A stretch of DNA of 64,000 nt from Vandiemenella viatica (lineage: Eukaryota; Arthropoda; Insecta; Orthoptera; Morabidae), in assembly GCA_031002005.1 (NCBI GenBank), contig CM061919.1:172219121-172283120 (forward strand), given 5' to 3'. Of this stretch, positions 32,201-41,482 are shown piece after piece. How positions within the stretch are numbered: the stretch's first letter is position 1; the number at the start of each line of letters is the position of its first letter. The translations under genes were made by a program, and so were the position numbers. The notes under the pieces were generated by a model. The model ran no database searches. It had not been told where the DNA came from and was given only the letters and a program-made list of their open reading frames with translations.

Positions 32201-34575
32201 TTCAAAGCAAGATTGTCATATTTCTGCTCCGTAACACTGCAATTTGTGTTATTCTACAAGTTGTGGTAACTGTTGTGATGGTTGTTTTTGTGATATATAA
32301 AATAAAAGAAGTCGGACAGCATAGAGTGACTTTTAAGGAAAATAAGATGTTACTCTAGTAACAAGAGCACAGACTCCTAAACTGAAACATCCACCAAGAG
32401 AGCAGTGAACATGAAGATTTTTGACAGTAAATATGCTGGCATTAAATCTCTCCTTTTAACAGAATTATCAATTGTGAGGTATAGTTTTAGTTAGGAGCCA
32501 TTTATGTTAATGTCCCAGCCAATTAATACCATAAAGACTACATCACTTGAGTGAAAAATTGGTTAGAACTGTTTTAGCTGACCCAAGATTGTACCTTATC
32601 ACTGTAGTGGACCCATTTCTCTTGCATTTTCTTCCTTGTAACATTAGGACAATGATCTATTCTCACAGGACGGGCACGGTGCAGTCACTTTCAGAGTGCC
32701 TGCTACTTTTCTGAGGCAGTCATGTCTCGGCGGTCAGTAATCGGTTATCCCTGCTCCTCAACATGCCCAAAGACAAGTGTTAGGTTTGGACGCAGACCTG
32801 GATCCCCTGTACCGATGGGTACTGATACACCTGACAGGTAAGAACAGAATAACGTTGAATTGCCGTTTATTTGCTTGAATAGTTTATTCATATTGGAAGC
32901 TTCTAAAATATATAAGAATATGCTCTTAACATACAGTATATCTAAGATGTCATACAGATTGGAAAACCAAAGTGTCCCTCCTAGAAGAATCATCAGTTGT
33001 TCTATAGGGTATCTTCCAGATCTGAACTTCAGGTTGAAACATTTAGTGAGGAAGTTAACTGTAGTGAGAAGTATGATACAGAAATTTATAATCTTCACAC
33101 TGATATTTTCTGCTGTATTCATCAAATGAAGCTGTCATCTTACATACAGATTTTGTAATTATACAGTGGCATGGGAAGGGAGCATATGTCTGCATCCATT
33201 AAGCATGAAAATGTTGAATTTATTACCACATATGTTTTAAGGACAAGTTTGCTCTAATTCAGAATATCAGACATGACTTAACGCCATTCTGCAAGTTACA
33301 TTAATTTACCGTAGGGTTCCAACATCAATATGATGTTCCTTAACGTCACTGGCAATTTGGAAAGTATGTGATTCTAAATCTACTCACTACAGAGTTTGAA
33401 TGAATGGGCATTCCTTTCATTGGCAAAACAGAGAAACTTAATTTAGTAGCTTGCAATTGTGTCTTGAATGGTGTTGACACTCGTACATTAGACTTATTTC
33501 GGTAATGCCAGTGATTATACTTCAATCTACATGTTTTGAATATATTATTCATTTTTAAAATACGAGAATGTGTGCACACAAAACAGTTATAAAAAGTAGC
33601 CTCCTAATACTTTCTAAAGTAAACAGTACTCTGGTATAATGGTCTTGTAGACTGAGCATACTTTTCCAATGATGATTTCTTTTAGAATAGTTGTGAGCAG
33701 AGCATTTTCTCTGTTTGGAGTTAGTTGTGCCACTTTATCAAGAATTAACATTTAGCCATAATATTGTGCCATTTATAAGAGATCTTATTTTTTGAGAATG
33801 AGGATGAAAATGCTTCTAAGCAATAAAAAAAAGGAAGTACAGGGACAATAAAGTCTTATGGCAAGTGCATTTAAGACGCCTTTTTCTGTGTAGATGAACA
33901 AGATTTTATATGAAAATAATGTAAATTGTCTGTCTTGACGTATTCTTTGCTATTCTCCTGCCTTCATTTGTGGCAAGTAATGGGATTACTTTATGTATCC
34001 TTCCTTATTTTCATTTTAATAAATCAGAACACCTCAATTCAAAAAATCAAAAAACGGTGGACATTGGAATATATTTAAAAGCTTTATATGTGGCCAATAT
34101 GCAATGACATTTTTAAGCAAAATGCAAGATCTATATGAGAACTGAGCTGAAAACAGAATTATTGGAAAATTATTTTTAAATTTTTTAGAGAAAACTAGGT
34201 TTCTCATAATTGAGTAATTAGCTCTTACGTGTGAGATGCTATCCTGTTATAAAAGTTTTTGTCCTTGACCATTACCACAGATGCCAGTTACTGAAAGTTT
34301 TAGTGACAAATAAATGTACAATTTATCTCAGAAAGCTTATATTTGCCTCTGGAGGTTCTTGCTTGTCAAACCTTTGCGAAATACTACATTTCATAGTTTT
34401 GCCACTGGCATCTCCATGTATGGTGGAAGCTGAGAACTTTTAAGATGGTAGAGTACTAAATTGATATTTATTGACATTAGAAACTGAAGTAATTACTTTG
34501 TTGGTTTTTGCTTGCAGTGCATCCGGAACATATTGTGTGAGCATCACACATGGAAAAGACTGTAAGTTTGACTGA
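18182..34575 (+). CDS. Secreted lipase / phospholipase A1-like gene (5 visible exons)
   Basis: Joined exons 18182-18427, 23567-23812, 28265-28456, 32669-32837, 34518-34575 give 302 residues plus one shared first codon. All introns are GT-AG and junction phases agree (1,1,1,2). Numbering from the first full codon: HGFNG (65-69) forms the oxyanion-hole region, GHSLG (140-144) holds nucleophile Ser142, GLDPA (164-168) holds Asp166, and CSHF (232-235) holds His234, so the triad is complete. The lid between Cys222 and Cys232 is only nine residues, and the beta9 loop is also short; in this family both favour phospholipase A1 over triglyceride lipase activity. Cysteine-rich, as in secreted proteins. 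The upstream exon with start and signal peptide is not found, so the gene is 5'-incomplete. Three introns exceed 4 kb and are full of TEs. The enzyme would hydrolyse ester bonds of dietary or stored lipids outside the cell. Confidence 0.93.
18965..19072. mobile_element. Right-end fragment of a Harbinger-type MITE
   Basis: Matches the right half of the full MITE at 47263-47622: GGCTACGTGGGGAGA, then GGAGCTACGTGATTTATGG and an end close to ACGCTTCCTAA. The left half is absent. Confidence 0.6.
19262..19670 (+). repeat. Direct duplication, copy 1
   Basis: About 400 bp. It aligns with 20343-20533 followed by about 21892-22110, the second copy being split by the Harbinger element. Shared landmarks: CACCCATG, GTGATATCCAT, TTATCAAAATCAATGAGAA, CTTCTCCATTT, then TATTTGGT and the SINE family 2 body. 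The SINE (19485-19670) is therefore part of the duplicated unit. Confidence 0.75.
19485..19670 (-). repeat. SINE family 2, partial
   Basis: Related to the copies at 21915, 22555, 53915 and 54288: CGCCCCTATCG, TAGAATCCGAACCAC, GCGTTCTGGCGTACTTCA, CACAGCAAGCTGTG. The tRNA-like head, at the right end in other copies, is degraded after ATTCGAATCGGGGAA. Confidence 0.65.
19957..20257 (+). repeat. Young tRNA-derived SINE (family 1) with poly(A)
   Basis: The tRNA-like head has A-box-like GTAACGGTTAGCG and B-box-like GGTTGGAATCC. A body follows with CAAATCACTCCAGGCAAATG and AAAGACCTCGATG, then a perfect run of 56 A (20202-20257). A 12-bp target duplication TTAGTGTTCTGA flanks it (19945-19956, 20258-20269). 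Intact head, duplication and long A-tail point to a recent insertion. The poly(A)/poly(T)-derived ORFs here are not genes. Confidence 0.92.
20343..20533 (+). repeat. Direct duplication, copy 2 (first part)
   Basis: Matches 19270-19455. Its continuation resumes after the Harbinger insertion, at about 21892. Copy 1 serves as the uninterrupted reference for that insertion. Confidence 0.72.
21119..21356. mobile_element. hAT-type MITE nested in the Harbinger element
   Basis: Ends CAGGGCGCTAAG and CTAGCACCGGCCCTG. Flanking octamers GCTTTGGC and GTTTTGAC are similar but not identical, so the duplication has decayed. Same family as 3496-3759, including C-runs near both ends. Confidence 0.72.
21419..21694 (-). 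pseudogene. Harbinger (HARBI1-like) transposase N-terminal fragment
   Basis: 91 codons. EYHRLCRGLVSQEDRFYTYF, RISRECFEKIHNLLKS and NWRKVIGTIERLAICM match the segment that precedes the nuclease domain in PIF/Harbinger transposases. The catalytic DDE region that should follow is missing, so the protein cannot be active. It sits inside matching inverted ends. Confidence 0.75.
21915..22146 (-). repeat. SINE family 2 with tRNA-like head
   Basis: On the minus strand the head reads like a tRNA: TGGGTCAGTGGTTAAGGCG as A box, then a B box complementary to GATTGGAATCGGGGAA. The body has GTAGAATCGGAACCACGG and GGCGTACTTTACATTACACA. It lies in the second copy of the direct duplication. Confidence 0.75.
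22555..23026 (-). repeat. SINE family 2 split by a hAT MITE
   Basis: Left part 22555-22648 has GAATCTGAACCACGG and GCGTTCTGGCGTACTTCA. The right part 22925-23026 has GGGATTCGAACGGGAGACC and the tRNA-like head on the minus strand (TTGGCTCAATGATTAGGGC). The two parts join cleanly when the MITE is removed. Confidence 0.8.
22649..22924. mobile_element. hAT-type MITE (276 bp)
   Basis: Perfect 8-bp target duplication GTTTAAGT (22641-22648, 22925-22932). Ends CAGGGGTGGCCAAC and the complement of GTTGGTCACGCCTG. Subterminal ACGGCCCACGAG and GCGGCCCGCGGAG are near-inverted. No transposase. Confidence 0.92.
23567..23812 (+). CDS. Lipase exon 2 visible: nucleophile exon
   Basis: Acceptor TTGTTACAG, donor GTAAAG at 23813. 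Encodes FLSRGTYNVFTVDWSTIGEF, then KRITCVGHSLGAHICGMM with the catalytic serine in GHSLG, ending HKIIG. The first two bases complete an alanine codon with the previous exon. Confidence 0.95.
25227..25524. mobile_element. Hairpin insertion built of three Penelope-tail units
   Basis: A 76-bp unit occurs inverted at 25225-25300, then direct at 25318-25393 and 25410-25485. The first two form a near-perfect hairpin with a 17-base loop. The whole insert is bracketed by a 14-bp direct repeat ATGCTAAGAGTTTA (25213-25226, 25525-25538), which looks like a target duplication. The unit's ATGTGGTGGGTTAATTTCCC resembles the tail of the Penelope-like element at 52640-52680. No coding sequence. Confidence 0.8.
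25893..26014 (-). repeat. LINE family C, 3' fragment (left of mariner)
   Basis: On the minus strand it encodes the remains of a reverse-transcriptase C-terminus: IGDKAWKDVGGRNES and YHDHNLALDFSH. It matches 36435-36741 and continues on the other side of the mariner at 27259. Confidence 0.75.
26015..27258 (+). mobile_element. Mariner-type DNA transposon, decayed
   Basis: Inserted at a TA (26013-26014; now TG at 27259-27260). Inverted ends of about 33 bp share GATCAAAT and GAGCCTTTT. The interior keeps traces of a mariner transposase in several frames, for instance an early NAAEI motif, HISYGSVQ-like text and HPPYNPDFSPCD near the third catalytic acid. It is split by many stops. Removing it restores LINE family C. 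Confidence 0.78.
26170..27130 (+). pseudogene. Mariner transposase pseudogene
   Basis: The first frame (26170-26403) holds SDKNANAAEIRLRLLPQFGE and a helix-turn-helix region. Later frames hold SYGSVQ and, near 26955-27000, EHPPYNPDFSPCD, the conserved segment before the last catalytic aspartate. Near 27030-27065 text like LVNSTSQQMRR corresponds to the C-terminal part. Multiple frameshifts and stops, so not functional. Confidence 0.7.
27259..27532 (-). repeat. LINE family C fragment (right of mariner)
   Basis: Minus-strand frame with LLLDYDGVVWDPHFGLQIQE, then KIFCGTQSVTDMVKKLDCNS and LGDRRRVKRVLGVLNM, all typical of the region after reverse transcriptase in Jockey/CR1-like LINEs. In the same order and strand as 25893-26014. 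Confidence 0.82.
28265..28456 (+). CDS. Lipase exon 3 visible: catalytic aspartate and lid
   Basis: Acceptor TTTTTGGTTATTCAG, donor GTAAGT at 28457. Begins LDPARPLVDQFGDEAFRL with catalytic Asp, then HLVHVVHTNAGALGEEGQIG, HVDFCVNGGRFQPGC and the start of the lid. The HVDF-x-x-NGG block is a family hallmark. Confidence 0.95.
29570..31770 (+). mobile_element. Jockey/CR1-like LINE, decayed
   Basis: Same strand as the lipase. Covers the linker after the endonuclease, reverse transcriptase and C-terminal part. Its 5' end is missing and the exact limits are uncertain. The 3' portion reads like YSGIHLFNKLPKSIKQFADN, the usual ending of these proteins. Confidence 0.85.
29640..31690 (+). pseudogene. 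LINE reverse transcriptase pseudogene (Jockey-like)
   Basis: 29688-30062: GWVTKAIRVSSKTKRDLYLN and LRNVIRKAKNRYISEKIEN, the linker before the polymerase. 30083-30427 continues it in another frame. 30529-30963: MSPVEIFCDLAKSFDCINDE, GIPEGSVPGALLFLLYVNDL. The FADD motif comes in a shifted frame (30824-31105: YFADDTNLTVRK). The C-terminal region is broken by several stops. At least three frameshifts; not functional. Confidence 0.85.
32669..32837 (+). CDS. Lipase exon 4 visible: catalytic histidine
   Basis: Acceptor CTATTCTCACAG, donor GTAAGA at 32838. Encodes the end of the lid, RARCSHFQSACYFSEAV with catalytic His, a CSSTCP cysteine pair and PGSPVPMGTDTPD. It ends in phase 2. Confidence 0.94.
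32838..34517 (+). other. Lipase intron 4 visible (1.7 kb)
   Basis: AT-rich with no recognised repeat or exon. A short plus-strand ORF and its minus-strand shadow at 32745-33129 straddle exon 4 and are not separate genes. Confidence 0.8.
34518..34575 (+). CDS. Lipase last exon
   Basis: Acceptor TTTTTGCTTGCAG. One base completes a serine codon, then ASGTYCVSITHGKDCKFD and TGA at 34573-34575. The SGTYCV block corresponds to the beta-strand near the C-terminus of insect lipases. No convincing AATAAA signal was seen in the first 300 bases after the stop. Confidence 0.92.
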
Positions 34576-36395
34576 AGAGCAAGAACTGGAAGCATTTGTC
34601 TGCTTTGCAAGGCAAATATCACTTAGCTCCACAGCCTGGATATTCATGCTTGCAGCAAAAGGGAAAAACATGTGCTAGTGTCACAATGTTAGTGTTTATC
34701 ACATAATGTTGTATTCAACCACCAAAGAGATTCTGCCCTACATTCATTCATTAACTTGCAAGAGTTAATTGCTACAGGAGTCTATTCTTGATTTTGCTGG
34801 GAATTTCTTAGATTAGATGAAGAATAGTATGTTGCCTTACAGCATATCTGATATTAGTGCCTTTTAATTAAATTTTTGTCAAGCTAGGCTGATTAGATAT
34901 AAATAGAAATTCCACACTATTTGAAGGATATATATGCTGCGTTTGTGAACAGCTGTTTCCGTATACTTCATGTTGCAGGTAAAATCATATACAAGCAAAC
35001 AGCAGCATAAGAATATAGCTTAAACTTGTTTTTAAAAGAAATTTAAGTGCTACCTATCATCATCTTCCACTTTTGGCAGAATCCTTTTTTTTAATTTGAA
35101 GCTATGTTGCGCTATAAACTAGTTTGTCGCAAAGTCTGTCATTGGCAGTACCGGATTTAGGGGAAGTTGCCTTGGGTGGCAAAATTATGTTTGAAGTGGC
35201 ATTAAATGGTAATTTCGTGTGGCAGCGACCTTTTTTTAGCTCTTACTGCCCAAAGTGGCAACCTCTTTCAGGGGGCAGCAATCTTAAGTTCTTGCCCCGA
35301 CTCAGAAAATTTGTAGATCTGTGTTTGGACATTGGAACAGTTTGTCGCCGTCAGTTTGTGAACCATTTAAACTTTGTTATTTATGTGTTATTTTTTGTTA
35401 ATTTATGGGTAAAATGTATAGTTTTTAAAGTTTTAAATAAGGGATTATTCCAGATTTATTCTAGAAAACTGAAAAACAGGTAAAAACTGTAATCAGTATA
35501 GAAAGTATGCATACCATTACACTTGAACTCAGACTTATTATACTTCCTTTGGTCCAGTGTGAGGGTGCTTTAAAATGTTATGCAAAGTTGCTTTGAACCT
35601 CACAGAAGAGAAGAACCATATTAGCACATTCTCAACATTAGACATTGTTCCAGCCTCTATCTGATATCATTTACACTAACTTGCCTCTGTAATCACCATA
35701 TCACTATTAACACCTTCTTCATTCACTATAACATCACTATTGCCAGTGTAAGAGATGCCTTGTAAGGTATGCAGGAGTTCCCGTAGTCCACCAGGCAGCA
35801 AGAACTAAAGTGTCCAAATATTATTATTTTTTTTTCTCACCACACCCAGTAGCGAGTTAGGTTAACAAGGGTCCTAGTGCAAAATTAATATTGGGACTCT
35901 CAGCTTTTTTTTTTTAGCTTTACCAGGTATTATGAGGTTTGCTGGCAGACTCCCCTCACTGAGCTGAGGTTATGGTCTCCAGTGCATGGCACCGTCCACG
36001 CCTCCGATTAGTCAGTGCCTACAGCCATCCTTTCTTTAACATCAGTAAATGATGGGTCTACTTCGGGTTTTCTTTCCATTTGTATAAACAAATATGTATA
36101 AAAATAAAGTGTACTAAAATAAATTATGACTCAGAATCTAAGACAATATTCAAGTGAAAGCTGTCATTCATTTACAGTCAGACTTGGTGGTTTTGGATAC
36201 AATCATTCTGTTCTGGAACTTTGCAAACTCAAGTTTTGGTGTCTCAAATACTCTGGTCGTAGAGCATCATTTAGCTTTATCCATGGTTTGTGGTTTAATC
36301 AGCACCACTTAACTCCAGGAACTGCAGTTCCTGTATGGCAAAAAAAGCAACAAATAAATCCTATAAGACAGCATTTTTAATATAATAATATTTAA
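34576..36395. other. Lipase 3' flank, no gene recognised
   Basis: AT-rich. At about 35150 a stretch starting CAGTACCGGATTTAGGGG, and at about 35847 one starting CAGTAGCGAGTTAGG, look like single ends of hAT-type elements without partners. The 119-codon ORF at 35124-35483 runs over the first of these and is probably not a gene. An AATAAA at about 36105 could be a distant polyadenylation signal. Confidence 0.5.
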
Positions 36396-36741
36396 TGGAA
36401 TTGCGATAGAGTGTACGCTCTGGTGGCAATTTCCCTAGACCCCTATCTCCCCTCTTTCCTGAACCCACCTGCAAATTTTGGCTTTAAATATTTTTGGTAA
36501 ATTATTCATCATTTCTCTTGGTAACTTATTCCTATCCCTGACACCCTTACCCAAAAAAAGAGAATCTTCGTACACCCTTTTGCCTGAAATCAAGTGCCAG
36601 CTTGTGGTCATAGTTATCTTTTGCCTTCTGTGCATTACTTTTAATTCTTACACCAATATCTTTCCATGCCTCATCACCAATGTACGACTTGTACACTCCC
36701 ATGACCATCTTCACCCTCCTCCTGTCTTCCAATGAACCCCA
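36396..36741 (-). repeat. LINE family C, 3' fragment
   Basis: Minus-strand text SLEDRRRVKMVMGVYKSYIG, DEAWKDIGVRIKSNA, DRNKLPREMMNNLPKIFKAK matches the C-terminal end of Jockey/CR1-like LINE proteins (the RDRWNxLP motif). It is followed by a short 3' UTR containing GCCACCAGAGCGTACAC (minus). It has one or two frame breaks. The hAT MITE abuts its upstream side. Confidence 0.82.
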
Positions 36742-36746
36742 TTTTT

Positions 36747-37054
36747 CAATGGTTCTCAACCTGAGGACCTGTAAAATGTCAAAAACAATTCTACGGCCAA
36801 CTAATTTTATATATATATATTTTTTTACCTGTGTGTATATTATTAATGTTTCAAACATATTGTGTTGTAGTACAACATAATAAATTAACAAGAGTCTTTT
36901 GAATTCTTACAGAATCACAATCTTGAAAATGAAAGTGAACTATGAAAAATGAATTACATATTGAATAGCATCTTAATACTTCCTAACTAATTAAATAATA
37001 ATGTTATGTTTGTGGAACACCTATGGTCTGTGGACCACATGTTGAGAATCAATA
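36747..37054. mobile_element. hAT (Charlie-type) MITE, old
   Basis: Left end CAATGGTTCTCAACCTGAGG, right end GGACCACATGTTGAGAATCA; these are the inverted ends of the widespread CAGTGGTTCTCAAC-type hAT family. AT-rich centre, no coding. A clear 8-bp target duplication is no longer visible. Confidence 0.65.
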
Positions 37055-38090
37055 CTTTAAAAGTATTTTTAGATTAAGAAGGTAATTTAAAAACCATTAT
37101 TTTTCACGTACGAGCACTAGATTCCAATGAACATTTGTCCATGAATTTTAATACGAGATGAATTTTTGAACTAGCCTTTTCATATTTACATCTGTCATAA
37201 TTACAACCCATACAGTACTCTATAACTGAGTTGGTAAAATCTGCACTGTTCATCAACACAATCTTTAATTTTATGTCATATTTCCTGCTAAATTTGTTCA
37301 TTAACACTGCAAAATAAGTTAGGATGGTGCTCAAATGAAAATATAATAGATAGCTTTTATGTTTTACCACATACTGAATTTAGTAGCAAAGTGTGTTGCT
37401 AAGAAATTTGCAATTAATTTAACCACCCAGTTTCCTTAGTCATATAGCAAAACTTGAGTCATAATATATGTTAAGTAGAACAAATGACATAAAAACTGTT
37501 AGTTCAAAATAATTTGTTGTTAACCTAAATAGACAACGTTGCAATTTCATATTGCTTCTGTAACAAGTGTGACCTTTAATTTTGGATCATCCACATTCAG
37601 AAAGCTTACAGTAAGTTCAGGTCATGAAAATTAAATCAATAGCTGTAATGTGATTCTTGTATACTGCATCAGTTTTTGATTGATTAGCTCTACTAATTGA
37701 TCAGCTTCCAAGAGTTGCAGATATATTGCAGCTGATTTCCCATAGCACCTGTTGTTTGAACAATTTATCAATTCATGATGATAGTTTTATCTTTAATTTT
37801 GATTTTATCCCTGCAAACACAACACTGTAAGCTGTTATTACCCAAGTTTTAATTGTGAAACAACACTGATTTATATAAGTGTAGAATCCATGATCACTTT
37901 TGGACATTTTTAAGTAAAGTTTTGCTAAACTTTATCAGAGTTCCATATTCCAGTTTCCCTTTTGGTTTTAATTGACTCAGCTATTACTCCATCTAAACAA
38001 AATATTTTTTATATAGTATAGACCTCTGTGATCATTTCTAGTTTCTGCCAACCACTAACTACAAACTTCCTTTATTCCAATTAGTGGAAT
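37055..38090. other. Intergenic, nothing recognised
   Basis: AT-rich; the only ORFs are short and lack features. The ORF at 37104-37370 (minus, 88 codons) resembles no family I know. Confidence 0.6.
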
Positions 38091-38099
38091 TTTTACATG

Positions 38100-38640
38100 C
38101 TTTATATTAGCTTGACTTGTATGTATGTATGAATGTAACGGAATTTTACAACTCCATTTTGACCCACTTCCCGATGTCCGAGTTGTTTGAAATTTGGCAC
38201 ACATATTAAGAACCGGTGACAATACAATAATTTCATAGCTATAACCTGCTATGCTCATTACTTTGACTGTAACAACAGAAAAATGGTTGAATGTCGTGGA
38301 ATTTTGCAATATAATTTCAACCCAATTCTAGATGTCCGAGTTGTTTGAAATTTTGCTCATGTATTGATAACTGATTACAATACAATAATTTCATAGCTAT
38401 GTCTTGATATTTTGACAGTAAAAACATAAAAATTTTGCACACGTTTTAAGAACCGTTGACAATACAGTAGTCTCTTAGCAACGTCCTGCTATTCTCGTTA
38501 CTCTGACGGTAACAATAGAAAAATGGTTGCCATGTAATTGAATCTTTCATTTCAGTGTTTACCCGCTTCCTGATGTCCGAATCGTTTTAAATTTTGCACA
38601 CTTATTAAGAACCGATAAAAATTCAATAATTTCACTCTCA
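38100..38640 (+). repeat. Degenerate tandem array, about 157-bp period
   Basis: The motif GATGTCCGAGTTGTTTGAAA starts units at 38173 and 38331, and GATGTCCGAATCGTTTTAAA at 38572. A unit lacking its beginning runs about 38418-38571. Each has TTAAGAACCG, CAATACAATAATTTCA and GTAACAA(C/T)AGAAAAATGG. The sequence type resembles the inner part of a DNA transposon seen elsewhere in insects. Confidence 0.75.
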
Positions 38641-38644
38641 CCAC

Positions 38645-39124
38645 GTTGTCAGTGTATCCTATACTTGATGGGATTACTGAGTTAGGCAAATGCAGCTGCA
38701 ACATTAGTGCACAGGTGCGATTCGAGAAATCTTTGTCATTTGGCGGCCACACCCTTCGGAGATTTCCCACCCAATATAGCCATCATCATCATCATCGTTC
38801 TCCAGTTTCCCGGGTGTGATTTACGAGCCTTGGTTGCTGTAGACCATCGTCTTCTGCTGTCTCCTATCCAGAAAGGTTTCTCTGTCTTAAGTCCCTTAAC
38901 GTGATGTTGAATAGTAAGTATTCGAAATATTACTTCGTTCTATTATAGAAAAGTAGCCTTCCTCGTTTACCATGCTAATGGATCTCTTGTTGAGTTGACC
39001 ATTTAATTGTATTTTACTCGTGGGAATAATAATTAATAATGAAACTACAACTCAAAGAAAAAGAGAGATTGGCGAAGAAAAGCCAACAGTAAGAAATGAA
39101 TGTAATTTCTCTCGGCGTTGTTTA
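38645..39124. other. Intergenic, nothing firm
   Basis: Contains (ATC) repeats near 38781-38795. The segment 38790-38905 (GTTTCCCGGGTGTGATTTAC onward) may be a repeat remnant. No gene is supported. Confidence 0.5.
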
Positions 39125-39524
39125 TTTATAAACGTTTCTCGGGAAACAAGCCGAGTTATATTGTTATTAAAGCACAATATTTCGGCGACTTTAATCTCCG
39201 TCGCCATCTTCAGGTGCAGTTGCAAGTCTTGAAGTCTGCCTTGAAGTCAACCTTGAGCGTGTTGTTTGTAAACTGGCATGGCAACGACAGATGTTGTTAT
39301 GTTGCCTAGCAGCATCTCAGATGTCATTAGACGCCCGCGGAACACAAAAAGCAGAGCGTTGGTGATGAGCAGCCTCAATTACAGGAATCCATGCATCACT
39401 TATCTGGAATCCACAATCCCTGTTTACCAAATCAGACGCGAGGCGAATTTCAAATGCTTCTTTAATGACGCTGTCCCAGAAGCCTCTCGCATGTGTCAAC
39501 ACCTTAGTCGCTTCGAAATCAAAA
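39125..39524 (-). repeat. Left inverted terminal copy of PLE-1
   Basis: Reverse complement of 41275-41673 with very few differences. It includes the mirrored C-terminal endonuclease coding region (minus frame within 39317-39540, ending AFCVPRASNDI) and the 3' tail. The plus-strand polymerase frame begins near its inner edge. Confidence 0.92.
39157..39213 (-). ncRNA. Hammerhead-like motif, left copy (candidate)
   Basis: Mirror of 41586-41642: CTGAAGA (39213-39207), a GGCGAC/GTCGCC stem, GAAA, a TATTGT/ACAATA stem and TA. See the right copy for the limits of this call. Confidence 0.45.
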
Positions 39525-41482
39525 TTTGTCCGACTTACCCGCAAAGTTAATGCCTCTTCTGCACCTGATAGAAGGACAGTAATTAATCTGAGTGGTGGTG
39601 AATTAGACGCTGCCACCTTTTCAGTTCTATCTAAAGGGCTAAATTTTGCGCCAGTACCCAAGACCATTCCATACAGGGAAATTCTCACTGGCGTCGAGCT
39701 AGCCGTTCGTGGTTTGCCTGTGAGCGCTGCTGAAGAGATAAGGCGGGAAACCAGCAGAATATTAAGCAAGGCCAAACCGCCTCAGCCCAACACCACAGCT
39801 GCTGAGCGTAAAGCACTTTGGTCATTGCGTCGCAACCAAGATATTATCGTCCTACCAGCAGACAAGGGGAACGCTTCGGTGGTTCTTACGATGACAGATT
39901 ATCAACGAAAAGTAGAAGAACTTTTGGTGGACGCGTCTTACCGACAAGTGTAGAAAGATCCGACCAATGCGGTGGCGAAGAAAACAACAGCTCTGCTGAA
40001 ATGTTCTGGGCTACCAGAAGACACTATTAAACAGTTACAACCCCGCGCAGCTGTTCCACCCAGACTTTATGGATTACCAAAAATCCATAAACAAGGAACA
40101 CCATTACGGCCAATAGTTTGTACTATTGGATCGGCTACTTATAATCTGGCTCGATACTTGACCGGGCTATTATCGCCAATTGTGGGAAAATGTGTTCACC
40201 ATGTAAAAAACTCGGTGGAATTTATTAATACTGTTAAAGAACTTCACCTACGTCAACAGGATTTGATGGTGAGCTTCGATGTGGTTTCCCTCTTCACCAG
40301 GGTTCCTCTGGCTGATACGATGGCTCTACTACAACAGCACTTCGAGCCCAGGTTAGTTGAGCTGTTCCGCCACACATTACAATCATCGTACTTCTTGTAT
40401 GACGGGCACTACTATGAACAGGTCGAGGGAGTTGCAATGGGCAGTCCCCTGTCACCTGTTATAGCTGATTTCTTTATGGAACATTTTGAGGAGAAAGCGT
40501 TGGAAAGTGCCCCCATGAAGCCCAGTGCCTTCTTTAGGTATGTGGATGACACATTTGTTGTTTGGCCTCATGGCAGAGACAATCTAGATAAGTTTCTCCT
40601 TCACTTGAACAGTGTCAACAAAAACATCCAATTCACGATGGAGGTTGAAAAGGAAGGCCGCTTGCCCTTTTTGGACATTCTGATTATAAAGAAATCTGAT
40701 GGAACTTTGGGACACACGGTGTATAGGAAGCCAACGCATACAGACCTTTACCTAAACGCGCACAGTTATCATCACCCTGCACAGCGCAATACAGTACTAA
40801 CTACTCTTGTCCACAGAGCGCGGGCAATATGTGATAAGACAACCTTCCTAGTGAGTTAAAACATCTCCGTGATACCTTCAGAAAGAATGGATACAATGAA
40901 CATCACATACAGTTGGCATTTCGGGAAATGAAACGTAGGCCTAATAAACACGATAATGGTCCACACGATAAATTAGCCTTCTTGCCGTACTCTGGCGCCA
41001 CAACATCTAGGGTTGGAAGAGTCCTGGCAAGAAATGGCATTAAGAGCATTTTTCTACCACCACCAAAATTGAGAAACATTTTGCGCTCTCCAAAAGATGA
41101 CCTTGCCCTGCGTACACCCGGAGTTTACTGCATCCCGTGTGAATGTGGAAAGAAATACATCGGTCAGACCATACGGTGCATACAACAACGTTGTTTGGAA
41201 CACGCCCGTCATGTTCGCCTGGGGCAAAAGGACAAATCAGCAGTGGCGGAACATAGTTTAACAGAAGGACATGGTTTTGATTTCAAAGCGACTAAGGTGT
41301 TGACACATGCGAGAGGCTTCTGGGACAGCGTCATTAAAGAAGCATTTGAAATTCGCCTCGCGTCTGATTTGGTAAACAGGGATTGTGGATTCCAGATAAG
41401 TGATGCATGGATTCCTGTAATTGAGGCTGCTCATCACCAACGCTCTGCTTTTTGTGTTCCGCGGGCGTCTAATGACATCTGA
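39465..41482 (+). pseudogene. Penelope RT plus GIY-YIG endonuclease (one stop, one frameshift)
   Basis: First segment 39465-39953 ends in an in-frame TAG (39951-39953). The same frame reopens at once and runs to 40859: GLPKIHKQGTPLRPIVCTIG, LMVSFDVVSLFTRVPL, GVAMGSPLSPVIADFFMEHF, FFRYVDDTFVVWP (YVDD near 40539-40550) and LPFLDILIIKK are standard Penelope polymerase motifs. A frameshift near 40852 leads to 40913-41482: FLPPPKLRNILRSPKDDLAL, then GVYCIPCECGKKYIGQTIR, the GIY-YIG motif with Cys residues. The protein copies RNA and nicks target DNA. It may lack its true N-terminus because of the inverted left end. Only two lesions suggest recent activity; either could be a sequence error. Confidence 0.92.

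Larger units (their letters stand above)
28457..32668 (+). other. Lipase intron 3 visible (4.2 kb)
   Basis: 28460-29560: AT-rich, nothing recognised. 29570-31770: a Jockey-like LINE. 31775-32668: AT-rich; on the minus strand near 31830-31860 a stretch CTGAGGAAGGACCTC followed by GTGAAACATG resembles the CTGA-nGA...GAAA tails of Penelope-like elements, but the pairing is poor. Confidence 0.75.

Noticed and set aside
35124..35483. 119-codon ORF downstream of the lipase
   Set aside because: It starts over a hAT-like end (CAGTACCGGATTTAGG) and shows no protein family features.
39317..39775. Minus-strand 152-codon ORF
   Set aside because: Its end is the inverted copy of the PLE-1 endonuclease C-terminus and the rest is antisense to the polymerase frame.
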